From NCBI GenBank assembly GCA_944384125.1, contig CALWSF010000031.1, positions 1 through 36,146 on the forward strand: DNA of 36,146 bases. The letters run 5' to 3'. Both the position numbers and the translations under genes were made by a program. Below are positions 34,201 through 36,146 of this stretch, one piece after another. A model generated the notes under the pieces. The model was not told where the DNA came from, searched no databases, and saw only the letters and a list, made by a program, of their open reading frames with translations. Positions within the stretch are counted from its first letter, which is position 1, and each line of letters opens with the position of its first letter. The stretch is from an uncultured Lachnospiraceae bacterium (GTDB lineage: Bacteria; Bacillota; Clostridia; Lachnospirales; Lachnospiraceae).

Positions 34201-36092
34201 ACATCCTGGAGGAAGTAGCCGCGCCGGAGGGCTATGAAAAGATCCTTCCCATGGGGATTTCCCTGGAGGAGAGCCGTGAGGTTCATCCGGTACGGGCCGT
34301 CGATGCCCCCATCAGTATCTACGTGGAGAAGATCGATGCGCCGGAGGAGTATGAGCTTGTGATTCGGGACTATGACGGCGTGCTGCCGGAACACTACGGG
34401 GATACCTGGACGGAAGGAAAGGGAAGCTTTACCTATGCCGGCGTGGAGGGAGCGACGATTGCGCTCTTTGCGGCGAAACGGGTTCCCACCTCCGATCTGG
34501 AGCAGTATCCGAACGGGTACTATCTGGAGAAGATATCAGACAAGCCCTTTGAATATCAGGTATTAGGCAATCAGAATGAAAAGGTTACCGTAACGGCACA
34601 GTGGACAGTGGGAAAGCTGCCGGTATTTCTGGAGGGGATTCCGGCCGGCGAATATATCCTGGAAGAGACGGACACGCCGGACGGGTATGTTCCGGCGTCC
34701 ATGGAGGTAACCATTGCTCCGGATTCGGATCTGCAGACCTTTACTCTTTATAACGATCACATCAAGGCGGAATTCTTAAAGTATGAAGAGAAAGACGGAA
34801 AGAAGGAGCCGCTTCCGAATGCGTACCGGGCTGAGCTGGCGCTTTATGAGGCGGTAACGGATGAAAACGGCATTGTGTATGACGCACAGGGCCTTCCCCG
34901 CTTTGATTCCACAAAGGAAGTGGCCCGCTGGCAGACGGATGACTGCATTGCCTATACGGAAGGAGCGGACAGCTTTAAAGCCCGGTACGAATCCCTTTAC
35001 AGACTGTATGAGCGGGGGGTTACGGACTTAAACTGGCAGGGAGGTGCAGCGAAGAAGGAGAGCGAGGAGACAACGGACGGAGGCGAGTCGGTCAGACAGC
35101 TCTGGGATCTGGGAAACGGGAAAAAGGCTCTGGTACAGGCAACAAAGAACCTGCTCCCGGACGGAACGTATGGTTATGCGTTTGACTTTAAATTCAATTA
35201 TGAAACGATCGGGACGATTGTGTCCTACGATACGCCGGAGGGCCGCCACCGCCTGGACTATCTGCCGCTTAATGGCGCAGACGGAACGAAAGGGTACTAT
35301 GTACTGGTGGAGACGGAAACACCGGCGGGATACCGAAAGGCAGATCCGAAGCCGGTTGTGATTGAAAAGACGGCGGACATCCAGCTTTACGGCCTGGAGA
35401 ATGAACCGAAATACACCTGGTTTGGAAAGGAGGGACAGGAAAAAGAAGGAGAAGAGACGGTATTAATCGCGGGAGCCGAGATGGCGGTTTACCGGGCGGA
35501 GCCGGACGGAAGCCTTATAAAAGACGAGGCCCATCTGGTAGAGAGATGGATTGCAGGCTCGGAGGGAACCTACACGGAGACAGATAAAAAAGAGGGGAAA
35601 ATCCCGGCCGGATATGAAGTGGGCGATCTCCGCCTGCATCTGATAAAACCCCTGGCATATGGGACGTATTACCTCTGTGAGCTGTCTGTTCCGGAGGGCT
35701 TTACCCGGATGCCGGATCAAAAGTTTGAGGTAACAGCGTCTTCCGACGATGTGGTAACCGGTGTCGATGTGGTTAAAAAAGGAAAGATTCGGATTGAAAA
35801 GAACAATGAGGCAAAAGAGGTGCTTTCCGGCGCTGTCTTTTCTGTCCGGAACCGGGAGACCGGGGAGACGGTGGAGATAACCACCAATGAAAAAGGATTG
35901 GCAGAGACACCGGAGCTTGTGACCGGCCGGATTGAGGATGGCCGGTGGGTGCCGTATCACTTCGAGGTAACGGAGATAAAAGCGCCGGATTACTACCAGC
36001 TGCAGACGAAAAAGTGGGTAGTCGTTTTCACGGATGCTTCTGCAGAGGAGGTTCTGACGTATGAACTGACGGTTCTTTCCATAGTTAGTTGA
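25206..36092 (+). CDS. Giant SpaA/Cna-B-type isopeptide-forming surface protein (3628 aa)
   Basis: The ATG lies 6 nt after GAGGAGG within the previous gene. A basic N-region and hydrophobic segment ('MLAMLLATILVLMIVF') form a signal peptide cleaved near 'PVKA'. Residues about 40-180 form an N-terminal domain with 'LYCIDKG' (Cys60). The first SpaA-like domain is near 367 ('QLEKYDHETGKPLQGSRFVL'), followed by a Cys-containing helical insert (about 470-620) and a Glu-rich repeat (about 704-780). Further prealbumin-like domains start near 962, 2285, 2985 ('VFSGFYILEE'-like 'VPSGFYILEEVAAPEGYEK'), 3035, 3185, 3400 and 3527, each with 'K.D...G.PL.GA.F.LY' and 'E...P.GY' elements. Such domains usually carry Lys-Asn isopeptide bonds. 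The middle (about 1120-2280) is not recognised. It ends 'YELTVLSIVS' with no LPXTG motif or membrane helix. Confidence 0.85.
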   Translation: MLLRKIHKKMKRMLAMLLATILVLMIVFPYLPPFPVKAAENQVTLTSAFGDTNLGHKLYCIDKGSYAVWGVADDGDVYEKHSVSNAEVPLSSTDARYIFWAMLTLKASLGDDKANGVIQSINNAALASGKTPIGAYVSEEDLKTIIYSAATRAKYSWIETVAANSEEYMKMGGLITGGGGGSTVGGKKVPDVIAANTTPASAYLVDKSTLTIQFAADGSDADFIQTVPIEFSNNGGVDFYPTPTDGWTYTKTDTSITFTNPNPKPPQAMIQFKVEGTPYASAGGGYSSVEDVLESTLQIWECVTCSGGHVGNSPATLDPWLHQRMVWMEIDVLPRNYFASLAGDPIPESGGGSIQFKVYRHEEDFTSTYNVQLEKYDHETGKPLQGSRFVLYERFDDKDEVDTERDGPVHLYEGGGEYAGGYTDDPVLWDGFRRLGTLVTDTNGHIEKTIEHGYHYDKTFCDGHPAPVFVPVPEPEIEEDEDGNEEVVNQAEIDAAKAENQMLAETWLQCVSDCEEKASGDFEGVHFHWIMPEVDQGEISSVASSGGEEGSTPDAGKTESASGEESYEKSGCQADCQETYDKFISMRYSYAFEEFQAREGYILHYGHNDDLPIEIIRTDASENGANSEFAGYTNEAGLSAYSAFQKNTGSLQEAPALLSAGSGDMHKSTELLPVFSPRMIEQRLLFPLDYALAATASNAEEELEEESTAAEKLEEPEEESTAAEKLEEPEEESTAAEKLEEPEEESTAAEKPEEESTEAEKLEEPKEESTAAEEMKETAAAEKSENTEGSASAEKPEATEESVSAEEPEETEKPAAAEKKTEKETKKTEEEPPLSLSPHETGFVRSGFEFIDEDGYEPEEEEENEEAGKAAAETGTGSAAMASPSSLYTWSAQKSLYLAAPLSGDEGDGGSAGGALFEPAYQAALTSASVGASVTPGDPDRFSHCNGADGEGDMFRVYDHRTEGEIHLNKRDLDLAAGESDSYSAYGDTQGDSTLEGAVYGLFAADDIVHPDGKTGVVYRKNNLVSVASTDKNGDASFLVFTEAPGRTYDYKTGTITATGDGFTGPQNLYTANVTIDDYTEDSQHVRTYVNNAENNGNCWIGRPLIMGDYYIKELSRSEGYELSIGNKGNAKTNFGQDVTAGAGEEGNGHVSVVTQMYGEEQTGEGGPAGPNEIFFAVESMDTDGASYDLLLTNLPEGAKLYRKDVGTEKKEVEVGTGTYEEVDTGIPAVAENDYQYPKYNADGSLMQVDQPINYVSDFILHAPGKTLDASLVTSALTQKEGTMTADQVAAELGTAFDLGTDLKFVKIKVEAALRRNGKATPSLKSGGTTRYSDMTGPVYDGGVREGETDIYGLSGVTPGQPAAYTVYGSPVQTLSIEKTAGMTVEQLIRSILDYYNTNSYLSYGGIDSMTDVGDRYLVTVYAGIAGKPDDFMVTTQDGETILYHGVPYIPDDTSLPPRLIYASYAEKENADHFGTYADFSSRKVGSTTVGSATFITDAVADGAGNLHSRTVKETVYYKTGETPRDKNGAVITKKEYKEITVKQTIETEKIVWVPLSMNRLADGNYLAHIQAAFTDSFGKGQTNAGVLRTLDFKAVLPENTVILTGEDVSVLGNGFEAGKPMNTASYYPLVKKARAKAYLNYENMAIAGEDSYIETVTLTYPGQNQVYEDAGTRLKAVGVKERIIRQKVKISKDIRTAEGDRYDFNTNAASGHEDSFTTGAGADGQAADALPNFRFKAYLKSNLERLYRNEAGEIVWLDRDGKEVDITEYEKNYPEMKEEDAAAQKLFTRVEHRTDSDTAGSVSNNVWESAVNANESLYSYGEEGLLLDHQNPGYTRLLETITVPAEDGAGTVRFVSRYNYEKFFAALQAANQDVWDKKDASSTSFKPLAWIRAAIFGTGGGEKADPVDHNNEAIQNTANTGTAASEVARRSDAVRQFAIDWYLEDEVKKRTETNGDGERQPAGGEEPYQDSVYDESLYAAILKAENYLKPFYAYDLDEIYAVRWDSAPEGGSDKDATTLSADTEYTQGEEHCYYGVSRYLPYGTYVCVEQQPEEPALSDFANQHYQTDLPKEIEVPSVYEPAGNQEEPEKLHTFYRYMASDTPQELAGKYQIRMNEEWAGTNSQDQREYVIRAHNNDGGFEVFKYGLSVRHLTGTITYEGGTYPYQGFSIAQEESDPFKDVYAGENAGCDYPVNHAVEQYYAYASLAEQAETADDVRYPGGETDDNNPFGYQFKDQVKTITGALTGYDGLYFQALVPYSVTEPAASAVYSPDDFQGYADRRYHNTFYTAKLRIEKLDSETGESLLHDGAEFAIYAAEREDSADSEGRVRFYERDTEVTASREFLTAMGAKEITPVDKSELIPSTYPWRKPYTGLYTGIIPAGTPICREEEQVTMADESGIQTGTFRVFSTLTDFVRGGEEHVPTRQNVGYLETPQPLGADVYVLCEMDPPAGYARTKPIAVEVYSDEVTYYLDGDRDNRVAAAIYEEEKRWSADNGEPYRNEDGTVPNYNKQRDFQDLARIYVNNTPIRLEVSKVKQDDTEILYELNERVEGTLTQLDALYGLQNLELAYNESGFYLGYGWPKGFLDALKKKQAAGEKIEILYEDGVFTGRAILTRTPETADDTNRYLPGATMTLYEAIPVTENGDSGDRGYSGVNVVRDSYGNVTQMYVEKGYAGKKTLYVKDKDVEGDAENDYTRYTYQDALDDAGAGTWISKTVEREDTDILYYDLGALQVFTEVGGKRCGYDREGTPVQLKDGQSIFALKDGSPYLEIVCLNYGGLSYSTGDRLFDAVPEGTEFYHLDSEGNRDAWVDPYTGMAYTTEEGTGTVMVWPVKLSFDAYGNVIAKEKIKTGRLATMQADTEEEYVVGTYDGVSLKPGVNPVLKENGLPEYYQRSSLTYRKGEPVYDRDGDYVRYKYSDLLEAFDFSSWEVVRRALLENVGDPEDAEDDLPLYHRQGESYLMENTWVTGETTPNDPFDEQVITEGQVDVLKRVPSGFYILEEVAAPEGYEKILPMGISLEESREVHPVRAVDAPISIYVEKIDAPEEYELVIRDYDGVLPEHYGDTWTEGKGSFTYAGVEGATIALFAAKRVPTSDLEQYPNGYYLEKISDKPFEYQVLGNQNEKVTVTAQWTVGKLPVFLEGIPAGEYILEETDTPDGYVPASMEVTIAPDSDLQTFTLYNDHIKAEFLKYEEKDGKKEPLPNAYRAELALYEAVTDENGIVYDAQGLPRFDSTKEVARWQTDDCIAYTEGADSFKARYESLYRLYERGVTDLNWQGGAAKKESEETTDGGESVRQLWDLGNGKKALVQATKNLLPDGTYGYAFDFKFNYETIGTIVSYDTPEGRHRLDYLPLNGADGTKGYYVLVETETPAGYRKADPKPVVIEKTADIQLYGLENEPKYTWFGKEGQEKEGEETVLIAGAEMAVYRAEPDGSLIKDEAHLVERWIAGSEGTYTETDKKEGKIPAGYEVGDLRLHLIKPLAYGTYYLCELSVPEGFTRMPDQKFEVTASSDDVVTGVDVVKKGKIRIEKNNEAKEVLSGAVFSVRNRETGETVEITTNEKGLAETPELVTGRIEDGRWVPYHFEVTEIKAPDYYQLQTKKWVVVFTDASAEEVLTYELTVLSIVS
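27315..27500 (+). repeat. 39-bp tandem repeat in the surface-protein gene
   Basis: Three near-identical 39-bp units (27315-27353, 27354-27392, 27393-27431) encode 'EEESTAAEKLEEP'. A 30-bp partial unit (27432-27461) and a diverged unit (27462-27500) follow, then more degenerate Glu/Ala-rich sequence to about 27700. It encodes a flexible acidic stalk and is a likely site of copy-number change. Confidence 0.88.
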
Positions 36093-36140
36093 ATTTATAG
36101 TAATAAAGTTATATAATGAGTTCAAAGGATGGTGTTTGTT

Positions 36141-36146
36141 ATGGAA
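36141..36146 (+). CDS. Possible start of the next gene (window edge)
   Basis: An ATG at 36141 preceded by AAAGGATGG lies 48 bp after the surface-protein stop, with no terminator between. Only two codons are inside the window, so nothing can be said about its product. Confidence 0.25.

Overview
The window looks like the chromosome of a low-to-mid GC, strictly anaerobic Gram-positive of the Clostridia, most likely a gut Lachnospiraceae member. The evidence is a putative H2-sensing [FeFe]-hydrogenase cluster, a DarA/PstA-type c-di-AMP receptor, a class B sortase, cell-wall-binding repeats, and a giant SpaA/Cna-B-type surface protein. The species assignment is inference. No rRNA, tRNA, CRISPR array, transposase or complete insertion sequence was recognised.

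Layout. (1) 1-5.2 kb is housekeeping: a perfect hairpin terminator, an AI-2E family permease (-), a c-di-AMP receptor (-), a HAD phosphatase (+), and a nitrate/sulfonate/taurine-type ABC transporter operon read leftward (lipoprotein, permease, ATPase). (2) 5.3-10.0 kb is a four-gene operon behind one good promoter: a thioredoxin-fold [2Fe-2S] protein, a PAS-containing sensor-type [FeFe]-hydrogenase, a SpoIIE/PP2C-type phosphatase, and a catalytic-type [FeFe]-hydrogenase. The arrangement suggests H2 or redox sensing coupled to phosphatase output and to control of the catalytic enzyme. (3) 10.1-14.6 kb is AT-rich and eroded. It holds frameshifted or truncated genes and a few intact small genes, several resembling polymorphic-toxin immunity proteins, without a toxin. 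(4) 14.6-22.8 kb is a cell-surface region: two secreted proteins (a DUF6273-like protein and a GLUG/Ig-like/cell-wall-binding protein), a class B sortase and a HipA/CtkA-like kinase. (5) 22.9-23.65 kb holds two tandem ~370-bp direct repeats. Each encodes a 25-residue hydrophobic peptide whose Shine-Dalgarno is locked in a hairpin, and a convergent antisense promoter with its own terminator. This has the architecture of a type I toxin-antitoxin module. (6) 23.66-36.1 kb contains two paralogous ~60-70 aa soluble proteins, each 17-24 bp behind a terminator hairpin. The first precedes a secreted transglutaminase-like protein. The second overlaps the start of a 3628-residue SpaA-type surface protein that ends without a recognisable anchor.

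The most interesting items are the duplicated type I toxin-antitoxin candidates and the repeated 'terminator, small paralog, exported protein' arrangement. Next come the sensor hydrogenase with its linked phosphatase and the eroded immunity-gene island. Family names rest on motif recognition by eye; no database search was possible.
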